Shown in pieces: positions 8,138 through 16,731 of a DNA stretch of 45,152 nt (position 1 is the stretch's first letter; every line of letters starts with the position of its first letter). Where the stretch lies: positions 1-45,152 of the forward strand of contig DATEQV010000411.1 in assembly GCA_035272265.1 (NCBI GenBank). Direction: 5' to 3'. The translations under genes were made by a program, and so were the position numbers. The notes under the pieces were generated by a model. That model did not search any database. It saw nothing but the letters and a program-made list of their open reading frames with translations, and was not told the origin of the DNA. This DNA is from Acidisphaera sp035272265. Lineage in GTDB: Bacteria; Pseudomonadota; Alphaproteobacteria; Acetobacterales; Acetobacteraceae.

Positions 8138-8542
8138 TCAGACGATCATCTGCAGGACGTTGTCGGTGCTGGCGAGCGCTGGCCCCGGCGGCAGGCCGAG
8201 GAAGCCGCACAGCCGCCGGCGCCAGCCATCGAACAGGCGTTCGCGGTCGGCGACCTCGTCGGGGTTGCGGGTCCACACCGCGGCCTGCTCGGTGTCCAGA
8301 CGCGTCGCCGCATCCGTCACACCGCTCTCCAGCGTCGTCAACGTCGCAAGGTAGTTCCGCACGACGGCGACCTCCGCATCGGAGAGATTGTTGAGCCGGT
8401 ACTCCATCAGCCCGCAGGCCTGGAAGAACCGCCAGCCCTGGAAGCCCGACGCGCCTGCGCCGTAGGCGGGATAGCCACAGAAGCGCCGGACGTCGGTCTT
8501 CTCTGCATCCGTGAACGGCGCGGCGGTTGTCGTGCCGCTCAT
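8138..8542 (-). CDS. Putative head-tail connector protein
   Basis: This 134-residue, probably helical protein (VRRFCGYPAYGAGASGFQGW, EVAVVRNYLATLTTLESGVT, LFDGWRRRLCGFLGLPPGPA) overlaps the stop of the decoration-like gene and ends 4 bases before the next ATG. Size and position behind the capsid fit gp6/gp15-type connector rings that extend the portal. Sequence alone does not identify the family. Confidence 0.5.
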   Translation of the reverse strand: MSGTTTAAPFTDAEKTDVRRFCGYPAYGAGASGFQGWRFFQACGLMEYRLNNLSDAEVAVVRNYLATLTTLESGVTDAATRLDTEQAAVWTRNPDEVADRERLFDGWRRRLCGFLGLPPGPALASTDNVLQMIV

Positions 8543-8844
8543 GGGGTGCCGTCGCCGACCGAGAAGAACACCTCGCCGCTGCCGGAGGCCAGGATGGCGG
8601 CGGCATGCTGGATGCTGCTGTTGGCCGCGAGCACGATGCGGCTGTTGGGCAGCACCGGCATGTCGGCCGGCGTCGCGGTCACGGCGGCGCTCGTCCCGAG
8701 CCGGACGAACGCAACCGCGTTCGTGGCATTGGTGACGAGGACCGTGCCGCCCGTTCCGGTCAGCGCGACCGACGCGGAGGCGGTGCCTGCCGCGAGGGTT
8801 GCGGTGCCGGCCGGGCGGAACGGCTGGTTGGCGCCGATCGACAT
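8539..8844 (-). CDS. Small beta-rich capsid-associated protein (101 aa)
   Basis: From ATG 8844 a 101-residue protein reads MSIGANQPFRPAGTATLAAG and later VLVTNATNAVAFVRLGTSAA. It is rich in Ala/Thr/Val with alternating strand-like pattern and no long helix. It begins 5 bases after the major capsid stop, the usual place for decoration or head-fibre proteins. A longer frame extends upstream antisense-like over the capsid gene, but only this start gives sensible protein. Confidence 0.55.
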   Translation of the reverse strand: MSIGANQPFRPAGTATLAAGTASASVALTGTGGTVLVTNATNAVAFVRLGTSAAVTATPADMPVLPNSRIVLAANSSIQHAAAILASGSGEVFFSVGDGTP

Positions 8845-8849
8845 GGCGC

Positions 8850-10166
8850 TCAGCCCACGTGCTCGACCATCACCGCACGCTTGAAGGCGGCGTTGGTGGC
8901 GGTCGGGACCGTGTTCGGTGTCGTGGTCGTGTCGCTCGGGGCGCAGAAGCCGCCGATCCAATACCAGGACTGCGCGATGATCTGTTGCAGGCGGTCGATC
9001 GGCTCGCGCGTCACCATCGCGACGTCGTCGACGATGGCGACGATCGAGTCGCGCGGTGCGACGTCCTCGGCCGCCATGCCGGCGAAGTCGCCCTCGATCA
9101 GCGCGCCCTTGCCGCAGATGATCGGGCGGCGGACGTTCACGCCCGTCAGCGCCGGATGCGGCTGCACATAGGCTTCGGTCGTCGGGATGAAGCGCAGGCC
9201 CAGGAAGTCGTTGACCATCGCCTGGCGGAACACCTGGTTCGACGACGTCGCGCCCTGGAAGAGCTGGCGGAAGTCCGGATCGGCGAACAGCTGGCGCGCG
9301 GAGATCGGATCGAGGTAGCAGTTGTAGACGCCGTCGACCTCGGGCACCGCGTTCGCGCGGAGGTGGGCGACCGCATCGAGCAGGTTGGCCATGGTCAGCG
9401 TGTCGCCGGCCTGCAGCAGGGAGGTGTTGCCCCGGCCGGCCGGGCGCAGGATCACGGACGCATTGACAGCCTGCACCGTGTTGCCGGCGGTGCCGTCCGC
9501 GACTGAGACGGCGGCCGCGAACGTCAACTGGCCGGAAATGCCGCCTGGCGTCGTGGAGATGCTGGTCGCGTCGGCCACCGCGGCGATGACGTTGCCGACG
9601 TCGTTGCCGATCTGCACCGCGAGCGGCGACGCGACACCGACCGATGTGGACACGCCGTTCACCCAGACGTTCCCGAAGCCGCGGATGTCGTCGACCGAGA
9701 CGGTGGTAGACGCCGAGCCGAGCGTGGCGTTCACCCTCGTATTGCCGCGGAAGTAGGCGTTGAACAGCGCGTTGCGTGCCAGCTCGTCCAGGCTGCGGGC
9801 CGCCTGCTCGCCGTTCGCGTACGCGTTCTGCAGGAATTGGCTCGCAATCCCAACCCGCGACGTGACCATGTTGAGGTCCATGGTCGCCGCGTAGTGGTTG
9901 ATCGTCAGCGTGTACTGCTCGACCGACCAGCCGCCCGGCGTCAGGCCGTTGTCGAGATTGGTGTTCGGCGCCAGCGGCGTCGTCACCGACGGCATCAGGC
10001 CGGCGCGCGTCTTGGTGAGCGTCTCGCCGATGCCCACCGCGATCTCCTCGCGGTCGGCCACGGCGCGATAGCCGAGGCGCGAACGCAGGGCCTGTTCGAA
10101 CTCGCGCTCCAGGAAGCACTGCTGGATGATCGGCTGCAGCGCAGGCGGGAAGTTGGCAATACCCAT
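8850..10166 (-). CDS. Major capsid protein
   Basis: This 438-residue protein begins MGIANFPPALQPIIQQCFLE and includes NTNLDNGLTPGGWSVEQYTL, VDGVYNCYLDPISARQLFAD and KGALIEGDFAGMAAEDVAPR. The pattern is that of HK97-fold coat proteins of the P22/N4-gp56 type, with an N-terminal helix, an A-domain with a strand-rich insertion (about residues 150-240) and a C-terminal helix. It follows the portal and the small 133-residue gene. The precise coat family is uncertain, but no other gene here is long and central enough to be the shell protein. Confidence 0.72.
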   Translation of the reverse strand: MGIANFPPALQPIIQQCFLEREFEQALRSRLGYRAVADREEIAVGIGETLTKTRAGLMPSVTTPLAPNTNLDNGLTPGGWSVEQYTLTINHYAATMDLNMVTSRVGIASQFLQNAYANGEQAARSLDELARNALFNAYFRGNTRVNATLGSASTTVSVDDIRGFGNVWVNGVSTSVGVASPLAVQIGNDVGNVIAAVADATSISTTPGGISGQLTFAAAVSVADGTAGNTVQAVNASVILRPAGRGNTSLLQAGDTLTMANLLDAVAHLRANAVPEVDGVYNCYLDPISARQLFADPDFRQLFQGATSSNQVFRQAMVNDFLGLRFIPTTEAYVQPHPALTGVNVRRPIICGKGALIEGDFAGMAAEDVAPRDSIVAIVDDVAMVTREPIDRLQQIIAQSWYWIGGFCAPSDTTTTPNTVPTATNAAFKRAVMVEHVG

Positions 10167-10240
10167 GTGGCGGTCCTCGCTTGGGTGGTTGGGCGTGGTC
10201 CGCCCGGGTTGCGATGGTAATTAAGGAGGCGGAGTGGCCT

Positions 10241-10642
10241 TCAGCGCCGGCGCAGCAGTTCGGCGCGGGCGGCGCGGTATTCGGCGTCCGACATTTCCTG
10301 CGCACGCTTCGTGCGCGGCGTCTGCGGCGGCGGCGGGCTGGCGGTGGAGGACGAGGTCGCGGCGGTGAAAAGCCACGGCTTGCTGCGCTTGAGCGCGGCG
10401 ACGGCCTCGGCCGCCCCGTCCACCTCGCCGCGCTCGTTGACACGCAGCGCGGTCGTCTCCAGCAGCTTCAGGCCGTCGAGATCAATGATCCCGGCGCGCA
10501 TTGCCTGAGCGCGCAACTCGGCGCCGATCAGCCGCGCCTCAGCTTCCTGCTGCACGGCGGCGAGCTGCCGCTCCAGTGCTTCCGTGCGCGCCCGAAGCGC
10601 TGCCAGAGTCTCCTCCGGCGTATCGGTCGGTGTGTCGGTCAT
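10241..10642 (-). CDS. Small coiled-coil protein between portal and capsid
   Basis: This 133-residue protein has a predicted coiled coil at residues 8-45 (ETLAALRARTEALERQLAAV), a middle segment MRAGIIDLDGLKLLETTALR and a basic C-terminus. The location between portal and coat and the helical character suggest a scaffold-like or capsid-assembly role. The middle motif is like that of small phage head proteins of Acetobacteraceae prophages, but I cannot name a family. Its ATG overlaps the portal stop (TGATG). Confidence 0.5.
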   Translation of the reverse strand: MTDTPTDTPEETLAALRARTEALERQLAAVQQEAEARLIGAELRAQAMRAGIIDLDGLKLLETTALRVNERGEVDGAAEAVAALKRSKPWLFTAATSSSTASPPPPQTPRTKRAQEMSDAEYRAARAELLRRR

Positions 10643-12069
10643 CAGCTCTTCCTGCTGCTGGGGCGTCGTCGTTCGACGGCGATGCGGGCGAGTTCCGCTG
10701 GCACGTCCTCGATGTCGTATGTGTCGGCGATCGCCTTCACCGCGCTTTCACGGCTGATCTGTCCGGACGCCGACAGCGTGGAGAGTGTCTGGGCGTCGCG
10801 CAGACGGTCCTCCGCGGCCGGCGAGTACCAGCGCGGCCATTTCAGCGTCAGCCTGGCTTCCGGATCGGGCCGCTCGATCTCGCGTCCGAAGACGCGGAGC
10901 GGATAGCGCTGCGCGGCGCGCAGTATCATGCGCATCAAGTCGATCAGTGCGCCTTCGCCGTAGGAGACGCGCAGGTTGTCGGCGAGCCAGATCAGGCCCT
11001 GGTTGAGCAGCTCGATCGCGCGTCCCGACTGCGCCGCCGTGAGGCGTTCAGGGCTGGCGCGGCTGCCGTGCACGCTCTCGAGCGCGAATTCGCGCAGCGT
11101 GCGGACGTATTCGATCACGGCGGACGCGGCGGTGCCGCCGATCTCCAGAAGCTTGGCGTCGCCCTTCTCGCTGACCACCAGCGCGTTGGAGCCGCCGCGC
11201 ACGATCGTGCCGTCGCCGGCCAGCGCCGGTTCCTTGATGATCAGCGTGGGATCGCTGCTGTATTTCAGTCCGCGGCCGGCTTGGCTGAGCTGGTAGTCGA
11301 TCTCGATCGCTGTCTCGACCGCCGGGCGGAACGTGCACGCACCGTCGAACGGGCTGCCGGTCGCCGAGGGACCCGGCAGGTTCTTGATCCACACGATCGG
11401 CACGAAGCCCAAGTGGTGCTGCTTCGTGCGATCGAAGTCGGTTTCCGACGGCAGCGCGGCGCCCACCGGCGTCGGCACGAACCAGGTCTCCTCGGTTTCG
11501 GTCCAGATACGCTGGAACCAGTGGTCCGCGTCGGGATCGAGCAGCTCGTATCCCTGGGCCAACAGTTCCGCGCTGTCCGCCTTGTAGCGCTCGACAACCT
11601 TCAGCAGCTTGTCAGGCTCGTCCGGGTCCCAGACGGGCTGCAGAAACGTCGTGTCGAGCACGTCGACGAACACGCGGCCCTTGAGGATTCGCAGCGCAAG
11701 CGCGACCGAGCCGACGCTGCCGCGGATCGCGGCCTCGGTCATGCGCTGGTTGAGCCGGGACTCCTTGACGATGTCGGCGAGCACAGCGGCAACGGCGCGA
11801 TCGGGACTGTCGATCGTCGGGAAATGGCCTTCGCTGAACAGCAGTGCGACGCTGTCTTCGACAATGATGCGGCACAATCCGTAGCGCACGCTTGGGCGCC
11901 GTTCGCGTAGCGGAATGTAATCATTGCTTACCGTGCGCTCCTGGTGGAACTCGTACGGCAGCGCATCGTACAGCGTCCCGTCGAGAACGCGATGCAGAAT
12001 GCTGAGCATGCGCGCACGCGCCGGCAATCCGCGATCGCCCGGGATGCGGTTGATGATCGTGTCGAACAT
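10642..12069 (-). CDS. Phage portal protein
   Basis: This 475-residue protein follows the terminase by 57 bases. It contains FHQERTVSNDYIPLRERRPS, VDVLDTTFLQPVWDPDEPDK and EIDYQLSQAGRGLKYSSDPT, and ends with a helical, basic C-terminus (ELARIAVERRRPSSRKS). Length, alternating helix/strand pattern and position agree with dodecameric portals that form the DNA entry channel and bind the terminase. No frameshift is seen. Confidence 0.72.
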   Translation of the reverse strand: MFDTIINRIPGDRGLPARARMLSILHRVLDGTLYDALPYEFHQERTVSNDYIPLRERRPSVRYGLCRIIVEDSVALLFSEGHFPTIDSPDRAVAAVLADIVKESRLNQRMTEAAIRGSVGSVALALRILKGRVFVDVLDTTFLQPVWDPDEPDKLLKVVERYKADSAELLAQGYELLDPDADHWFQRIWTETEETWFVPTPVGAALPSETDFDRTKQHHLGFVPIVWIKNLPGPSATGSPFDGACTFRPAVETAIEIDYQLSQAGRGLKYSSDPTLIIKEPALAGDGTIVRGGSNALVVSEKGDAKLLEIGGTAASAVIEYVRTLREFALESVHGSRASPERLTAAQSGRAIELLNQGLIWLADNLRVSYGEGALIDLMRMILRAAQRYPLRVFGREIERPDPEARLTLKWPRWYSPAAEDRLRDAQTLSTLSASGQISRESAVKAIADTYDIEDVPAELARIAVERRRPSSRKS

Positions 12070-12126
12070 GCGGGATTTGCTTCGGCCTCGCGAGGACGAA
12101 CGTGCAGACCGTCGGCGTGGAGCGCG

Positions 12127-13554
12127 TCAGCGCGCCGTGTGAGTAAACGTGACTTCGCGCGCGCGGACGGCCGGTCTTTCTACCGTCATCATCGCGTAGG
12201 CACGGCTGAGCGCGTCGACTTGGTCGTCCTTAACGCCGTGCGGAAATGCTTTCAGTTCATCAGTAAAGGCAGCATTCCAGTGTCCGCGCACGATGGCGAG
12301 GTTGCCCGCCTCGATCTGTGCGGCGACCAGGTTGGCGCGCTGCTGCTTCGATCCAGTCTCGGGCGACGTCACCACCTGATACTTGAACAGGCGTGCCGTC
12401 AGCATCGCGACGTAGGCCTTTCCGGCCGAGCCGGGATCCTGTGCGAGGCCGATGACGATGTCGCGGCCGTCAGCGTCGGCGATCTTCAGTAGCGTCTCTT
12501 CGACCGTGAGCGGCGAACCGCGAAAGCGGACGACATCAAGAACTACGATCCGGCCGCTGGGCGCGTGACGCACCAGCTTCACGCCGGCCGACCAGTCCGG
12601 ATTGCCGCCGGCGCTGTCAGGCGTCGCCGCGAGATCCCAGGCCCGCACGATGACGCTGCCCTGCGGCGGATCGTAGCTGTCGAGGATGTCGATGCGGCGC
12701 ACGTCGAAAGTGCTGCCTTCGGCCGGCCGAGGATCCTGCTGATAATGCGCGAACCAGACGCGGGAGCCGACCGTGGCTTGCTTGCGGGCGAGGTGCTCGG
12801 CGGTCTCCCATTGCGGCCACAGCGGGTCGCCCGGCTTACGGCCGAGCGGGTCGTTCGCGCCCGCGATCGCCGGCAGGCGCAGCAATTCCCATTGGTCGGG
12901 CTCGTGGGCGAGCAGCCGGCCGCCCAGGTCGTCTTCGTGCCACCGGGTCATGATGAGCACGATGCGGGCACGGGGCCGCAGGCGCGTCATAAGATCCGAG
13001 CGATACCAGTCCCACAGCCGATCGCGGGCCTTGGGGCTGTCGGCTTCCATAAACGACCTGATCGGGTCGTCGATCAGCACAAGGTCGGCTCGGCGGCCGA
13101 TGATCGGGCCTTTTACGCCGACAGCGAAGTAGTCGCTGCCGTGGGTCGTGCGCCAGCGTCCGGCCGCATTTTCGTCGGACAGGATACGGTACCCGAGTTC
13201 CGGGTTGTTGCGCACGAGGTCGCGGGCGCGGTGGCCGAAACGCGCGGCGAAGTCAGCTGTATGCGAAGCGAAGATGATCGAGCTGCGCGGGTTGTTGGCG
13301 AGCCACCAGGGCGGGAACACGATCGACGTGTAGGTCGATTTCGCCGAGCCCGGCGGCATCAGAACCATCAGGCGGTCGATCTTGCCGGCGGCGACGGCTT
13401 CGAGTTTGCCGATGAGAAGCTTGTGGTGGGCAGCGAGTGTCCACTGCTCGTCGTGCAGAGCATGCTCGGCCCACGTCGTCAGGCTCTCGCGAATCGCCAT
13501 GCCGCGGGCGGACTCGACTTCGAGCCGCGCGTTCGGTTCGTGTCGGCCCGGCAT
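12127..13554 (-). CDS. terL: Terminase large subunit
   Basis: This 475-residue DNA-packaging motor has an ATPase and a nuclease domain. Walker A is PPGSAKST at residues 67-74 and Walker B is LVLIDDP at about 157-163. The RNase H-like nuclease domain begins with the aspartate in RAWDLAAT (about D306) and later has DDQVDALSRA near the C-terminus. It is the first gene of the minus-strand structural cluster. No small terminase gene lies upstream within the remaining 180 bases, so that subunit must be elsewhere or missing. Confidence 0.9.
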   Translation of the reverse strand: MPGRHEPNARLEVESARGMAIRESLTTWAEHALHDEQWTLAAHHKLLIGKLEAVAAGKIDRLMVLMPPGSAKSTYTSIVFPPWWLANNPRSSIIFASHTADFAARFGHRARDLVRNNPELGYRILSDENAAGRWRTTHGSDYFAVGVKGPIIGRRADLVLIDDPIRSFMEADSPKARDRLWDWYRSDLMTRLRPRARIVLIMTRWHEDDLGGRLLAHEPDQWELLRLPAIAGANDPLGRKPGDPLWPQWETAEHLARKQATVGSRVWFAHYQQDPRPAEGSTFDVRRIDILDSYDPPQGSVIVRAWDLAATPDSAGGNPDWSAGVKLVRHAPSGRIVVLDVVRFRGSPLTVEETLLKIADADGRDIVIGLAQDPGSAGKAYVAMLTARLFKYQVVTSPETGSKQQRANLVAAQIEAGNLAIVRGHWNAAFTDELKAFPHGVKDDQVDALSRAYAMMTVERPAVRAREVTFTHTAR

Positions 13555-13653
13555 GTCCAGGGGCTTCCGTTTTCAGTGAAAAGGCCCCCGCCCCATGCGC
13601 GGATCGCCAGCGTGCCCGAAGGGATACCCGAAACTGGGGCATGCGGGCAAGGC

Positions 13654-13680
13654 TTTTTTTCTCCAAATCCGGTATTTTTT
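13654..13680. promoter_or_regulatory. Phased T/A tracts at the prophage edge
   Basis: T7 (13654-13660) and T6 (13675-13680) are centred about 20-21 bases apart, roughly two helical turns, in an AT-rich island flanked by very GC-rich DNA. It lies between the divergent terminase gene and the host lipoprotein gene. Such phased tracts bend DNA and are found at promoters and attachment sites. No tRNA or integrase is nearby. The rest of 13555-13734 holds no gene I can support. Confidence 0.35.
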
Positions 13681-13734
13681 CTTGGACAGGTGAGGCGGGC
13701 TGCCGCGGGCCGCCGGTCTGCGCTAAAATGCGGC

Positions 13735-14295
13735 ATGAGCAGCGGAAAACGCGACGCCTCCCGGCGCCGCCAGACGGCGGTGCAATGGCTGGCTTGCGGC
13801 GGGCTTGTGCTGATGACGGGGTGCAGCGCGGTCAGCGGCGCGGTGGGCGAAGCGCGCGGGGCAAGCTCGCTGCTCGGCAACGGCGAGACGTACGCGATCT
13901 ATGGTCTCGAGGGTCGCTGGGCCGGGCCCGTGACGCCGACGGCTGAAAACTGCGGCGAGGCCACGACCGGCTCGATGATGATCGGCGACAACGGCTTCGG
14001 CTTCGATCCGTTCGAGGGCACAACCGTCATCAACGGCTCGGTGTCCAAGGACGGCACAGTCTCCGGTACATTGACGCGTACGGTCGGGGGCGGGGGCGGC
14101 GTCTCAGTCGACCCCGGCCTTCCCGGGCCGAGCGGCAAGCCGACGGGCACGCTGGCAGAGGCGGCCCATGGCCCGCACACGTTAAGCATCTCGCTCGAGG
14201 CGAAAGCCGGCAAAGGGGCTGACGGGCGCATGGCGATCGAGGGTGTGCTCACCTCCGGCCGCTGCACCTGGCATGTCGCGTTGAAGCGAGCGTAG
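13735..14295 (+). CDS. Predicted lipoprotein
   Basis: This 186-residue protein has a basic N-terminus and a hydrophobic stretch ending VLMTGC, a slightly relaxed lipobox with Cys about residue 29. The mature part is Gly/Thr-rich and strand-like (YAIYGLEGRWAGPV, then VSGTLTRTVGGGGGVSVDPG), with two further cysteines (NCGEA, GRCTW) that could pair. ATG 13735 is chosen because the frame upstream overlaps terminase antisense and because it gives the signal peptide. No family is recognised. It is the first host-like gene right of the prophage, or a prophage-border cargo gene. Confidence 0.6.
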   Translation: MSSGKRDASRRRQTAVQWLACGGLVLMTGCSAVSGAVGEARGASSLLGNGETYAIYGLEGRWAGPVTPTAENCGEATTGSMMIGDNGFGFDPFEGTTVINGSVSKDGTVSGTLTRTVGGGGGVSVDPGLPGPSGKPTGTLAEAAHGPHTLSISLEAKAGKGADGRMAIEGVLTSGRCTWHVALKRA

Positions 14296-14331
14296 TGCCC
14301 CGCTGCCGTGACGCAGGTCCGGTCCGCGACA

Positions 14332-14967
14332 CTACCGAGAAATCGGCTCGAAACTCCCGGTCGCCGGATCACGGATGAGAAGCTGCCCGCTGGCCACGCC
14401 GAAATAGGCGCCGTGCAACGCGAGTTCGCCTTGATCCACCGCCTCACGGACCCAGGGGAACGTCATCAGGTTGGCGAGGCTCAGCTCGATGGCGGCCAGT
14501 TCAAGGCGGCGCAGATAGTCGTCGCTGCCGCTGTCGCAGTGCAGCCCCACGCGGGATGCTGCCGGCGCAATCTGCGCCATCCAGCGGCCGATGAAGTCTC
14601 CGTCCGACAGCTTGGCGCCGTTGTCGGCGAACGCGCGGATGCCGCCGCACCTTGCATGTCCGAGCACCACGATGTGCTTGACCCGCAATGCCTGGACGCC
14701 GAATTCGATCGCTGCACTGGTCCCGTGCTGGGACCTGCGGTCGGGGTCGCACGAGGGTACGATGTTCGCGACGTTGCGCACCACCAACAGCTCGCCGGGC
14801 GCGGCGTCGAAGATCACTTCCGGCGAAACACGAGAGTCGACGCAGCCGACGACCATGATCTCGGGCCGCTGCCCGCGCTGAGCCAGCATCTCGTAGCGCT
14901 CCCGCTCCCGCGCAAAACGGCCGGCCAGGAACGCCTGATGGCCCGCCCTCAACCGGTCAGGGAACAC
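14332..14967 (-). CDS. Beta-carbonic anhydrase
   Basis: This 211-residue enzyme interconverts CO2 and bicarbonate. The zinc site of beta-class enzymes is present: CVDSRVSPEVIF gives Cys with the Asp-Arg dyad, and LGHARCGGI gives His and Cys. GTG 14967 is chosen because it lies one base after the COQ7 stop and yields the usual FPDRLRAG start. It is the last gene of the dsbB-coq7-CA operon and is probably cytoplasmic. It converges on the lipoprotein gene with only 36 bases between stops. Confidence 0.88.
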   Translation of the reverse strand: MFPDRLRAGHQAFLAGRFARERERYEMLAQRGQRPEIMVVGCVDSRVSPEVIFDAAPGELLVVRNVANIVPSCDPDRRSQHGTSAAIEFGVQALRVKHIVVLGHARCGGIRAFADNGAKLSDGDFIGRWMAQIAPAASRVGLHCDSGSDDYLRRLELAAIELSLANLMTFPWVREAVDQGELALHGAYFGVASGQLLIRDPATGSFEPISR

Positions 14968-14968
14968 G

Positions 14969-15514
14969 TCATACCCGTTCGCTGATGGCGACCGCGACCT
15001 TGCAGCCGGTCTTGATGACCGCATACAGCGCGCGATAGCCGCGTGCCTGCTCGGCCTCGTTCTCCAGGCCGATGTCCCGGTGCTCCAGCTCCTCGGCGCG
15101 GAACTTCTCGATGGTCTCGCGCAACGCGGGCTCGTCCTCGCCGAGGTTGCGGGTCTGGTTGGCGTAGTGCTCGTCGATCGCCTCCTCGACCGCCACCGTG
15201 CAGGCCATGGCGGCGCGCGTCCCCATCGCGGCGGTGATGGCGCCGAGCGCGAATCCCGCCATGTGCCAAAGAGGCAGCAGTGCAGTCGGCCGCACATTCC
15301 GGTCGCGCAGCAGGTCGCGGAAGGTGTTCAGATGCACCTGCTCCTGCGCCTTCATGTGGCGCAGCAGGTCGCCCTTGTCGCCGCGGCCCAGCACCGCGAG
15401 CTGACCGGCGTAGATGCGCTCGGCGCCGTATTCGCCCGCGTGGTCGACGCGGATCATCCGCTCCACAACCTCGTCCAGCGGCTGATCGCCCGGGAGCCTC
15501 AATCCGTCCTTCAT
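14969..15514 (-). CDS. coq7: COQ7-type demethoxyubiquinone hydroxylase
   Basis: This 181-residue di-iron monooxygenase carries out the C6 hydroxylation late in ubiquinone synthesis. Metal-ligand motifs are visible in order: MIRVDHAGEYGA, AQEQVHL, VEEAIDEHY and EELEHRDIG, giving the paired E and ExxH ligands of the ferritin-like four-helix bundle. The length equals short bacterial COQ7 proteins. It overlaps dsbB upstream by 4 bases (ATGA) and is followed by carbonic anhydrase after 1 base, so the three genes are translationally linked. Confidence 0.9.
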   Translation of the reverse strand: MKDGLRLPGDQPLDEVVERMIRVDHAGEYGAERIYAGQLAVLGRGDKGDLLRHMKAQEQVHLNTFRDLLRDRNVRPTALLPLWHMAGFALGAITAAMGTRAAMACTVAVEEAIDEHYANQTRNLGEDEPALRETIEKFRAEELEHRDIGLENEAEQARGYRALYAVIKTGCKVAVAISERV

Positions 15515-16011
15515 ACTGTCCGTCTCCTGTCGAGGAGGAAGATGGCGAGTCCGACCGCGACGACCAGGGAGTACAGCATGTTCATCGTCGCCATCGAGAG
15601 CGGAATGGCGGGGATGAGATACACGGGGTCCTCACACGACATCGACGGCTCCGCCGGCAGGGCGCGCAACCGGTCGGCGATGCTGCCCGTCAGGACAGGC
15701 GCCTGGCACTGCGGCAGCGGCGACGGCCAGAAATGCCGCTCCACCCCGACATGGACGAAGGCGAGCGCGGCATCGGCAAAGATCGTCAGGCCGGCCAGCG
15801 CCAGCAGCGGCTTCACCGCGCGGGCCGGTGCGATGAAGGCGAGAAGGCTCAGCGCGATGGAGACCCGCCAGGGCCAGCGCTCGAGCAGGCAGAGCGGGCA
15901 CGGCACCAGCCCAACCCAGTGCTGGGCCACCAGCGCCGCCGCCAGCGCAAATCCGGCGGCGAGCGCCGTGAGAACCGACAGCGTGCGCAAGGACAGCGTC
16001 ATGCGGCGCAC
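15511..16011 (-). CDS. dsbB: Disulfide bond formation protein B
   Basis: This 166-residue inner-membrane protein has four hydrophobic segments. The quinone-reactive CxxC is in PCPLCLLERW, and the second periplasmic cysteine pair is PQCQ and MSCED about 35 residues apart. DsbB passes electrons from DsbA to ubiquinone, which fits its overlap with the ubiquinone gene coq7. It is first in the minus-strand operon. The 90 bases to the divergent GST gene should hold both promoters. Confidence 0.87.
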   Translation of the reverse strand: MRRMTLSLRTLSVLTALAAGFALAAALVAQHWVGLVPCPLCLLERWPWRVSIALSLLAFIAPARAVKPLLALAGLTIFADAALAFVHVGVERHFWPSPLPQCQAPVLTGSIADRLRALPAEPSMSCEDPVYLIPAIPLSMATMNMLYSLVVAVGLAIFLLDRRRTV

Positions 16012-16101
16012 ATGCGCGCATCGGCGCCGGCAGACAAGCGCCCCGATTGCTCAGGCCGCCTGCCGCACCTACGCTGCGTACAAAGCCTGCGGGAGGGGAT
16101 C

Positions 16102-16731
16102 ATGCGCAAGATCTGGGGACGCGCGACGTCGAGCAACGTCATGAAGGTCATCTGGCTCTGCGAAGAGCTGGCCCTGCCCTACGAGCGGATCGATGCCGGG
16201 CTGACATTCGGCGTGACCAATACTCCCGAGTATCGAGCGATGAACCCGACAGGTCTTGTGCCGACGCTGGAGGAAGACGGCTTCACGTTGTGGGAGAGCA
16301 ACGCGATCTGCCGCTATCTCGCGGCGGCGAACCCTGGCGACACGGCGGTGTGGCCAACCGACCTGCGCGCGCGTGCCGATATCGACCGCTGGATGGACGC
16401 GCAGCAGACGCGGCTGAACCGCCCGCAGAGCGTCGTGTTCCAGGGCTTGATCCGCAAGAAGCCGGAGGAGCGCGACATGGCGGCGATCAATGCGGCCATG
16501 TCGGAAGCGGACGGCGCGTGGCTGATGCTGCAGGCGCAGATCGAACGTGCCGGTGGCGGCTATGTCTGCGGCAGATCGCTGACGCTGGCCGACATCGTTT
16601 GGGGCGTGCACGTACACCGCTGGTTCAACATGCCGGTCATCCGCAGCGACGCCCCGGTGCTGCGCGCGTGGTACGACCGGCTACTCGCGCGTCCGGCCTA
16701 CAAGACGCACTGCGCCGGGCCGGTCGTGTGA
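16102..16731 (+). CDS. Glutathione S-transferase family protein
   Basis: This 209-residue protein has a thioredoxin-like N-domain (MRKIWGRATSSNVMKVIWLC, then AMNPTGLVPTLEEDG and WESNAICRYLA) and an all-helical C-domain (SLTLADIVWGVHVHRWFN). The Ser in SSNV is the likely glutathione-activating residue. GGGAGGGG lies just upstream of ATG 16102. The 3' end overlaps the convergent sterol desaturase gene by 51 bases. The substrate is unknown. Confidence 0.85.
   Translation: MRKIWGRATSSNVMKVIWLCEELALPYERIDAGLTFGVTNTPEYRAMNPTGLVPTLEEDGFTLWESNAICRYLAAANPGDTAVWPTDLRARADIDRWMDAQQTRLNRPQSVVFQGLIRKKPEERDMAAINAAMSEADGAWLMLQAQIERAGGGYVCGRSLTLADIVWGVHVHRWFNMPVIRSDAPVLRAWYDRLLARPAYKTHCAGPVV

Noticed and set aside
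13600..13660. Intrinsic terminator before the T7 tract
   Set aside because: The possible stem (GCCCG/CGGGC) is short, interrupted and separated from the T run by 5 bases, and no transcript on that strand needs ending there.
12565..13734. Upstream open extension of the lipoprotein frame
   Set aside because: It is antisense to terminase. Only ATG 13735 gives a signal peptide and lipobox.
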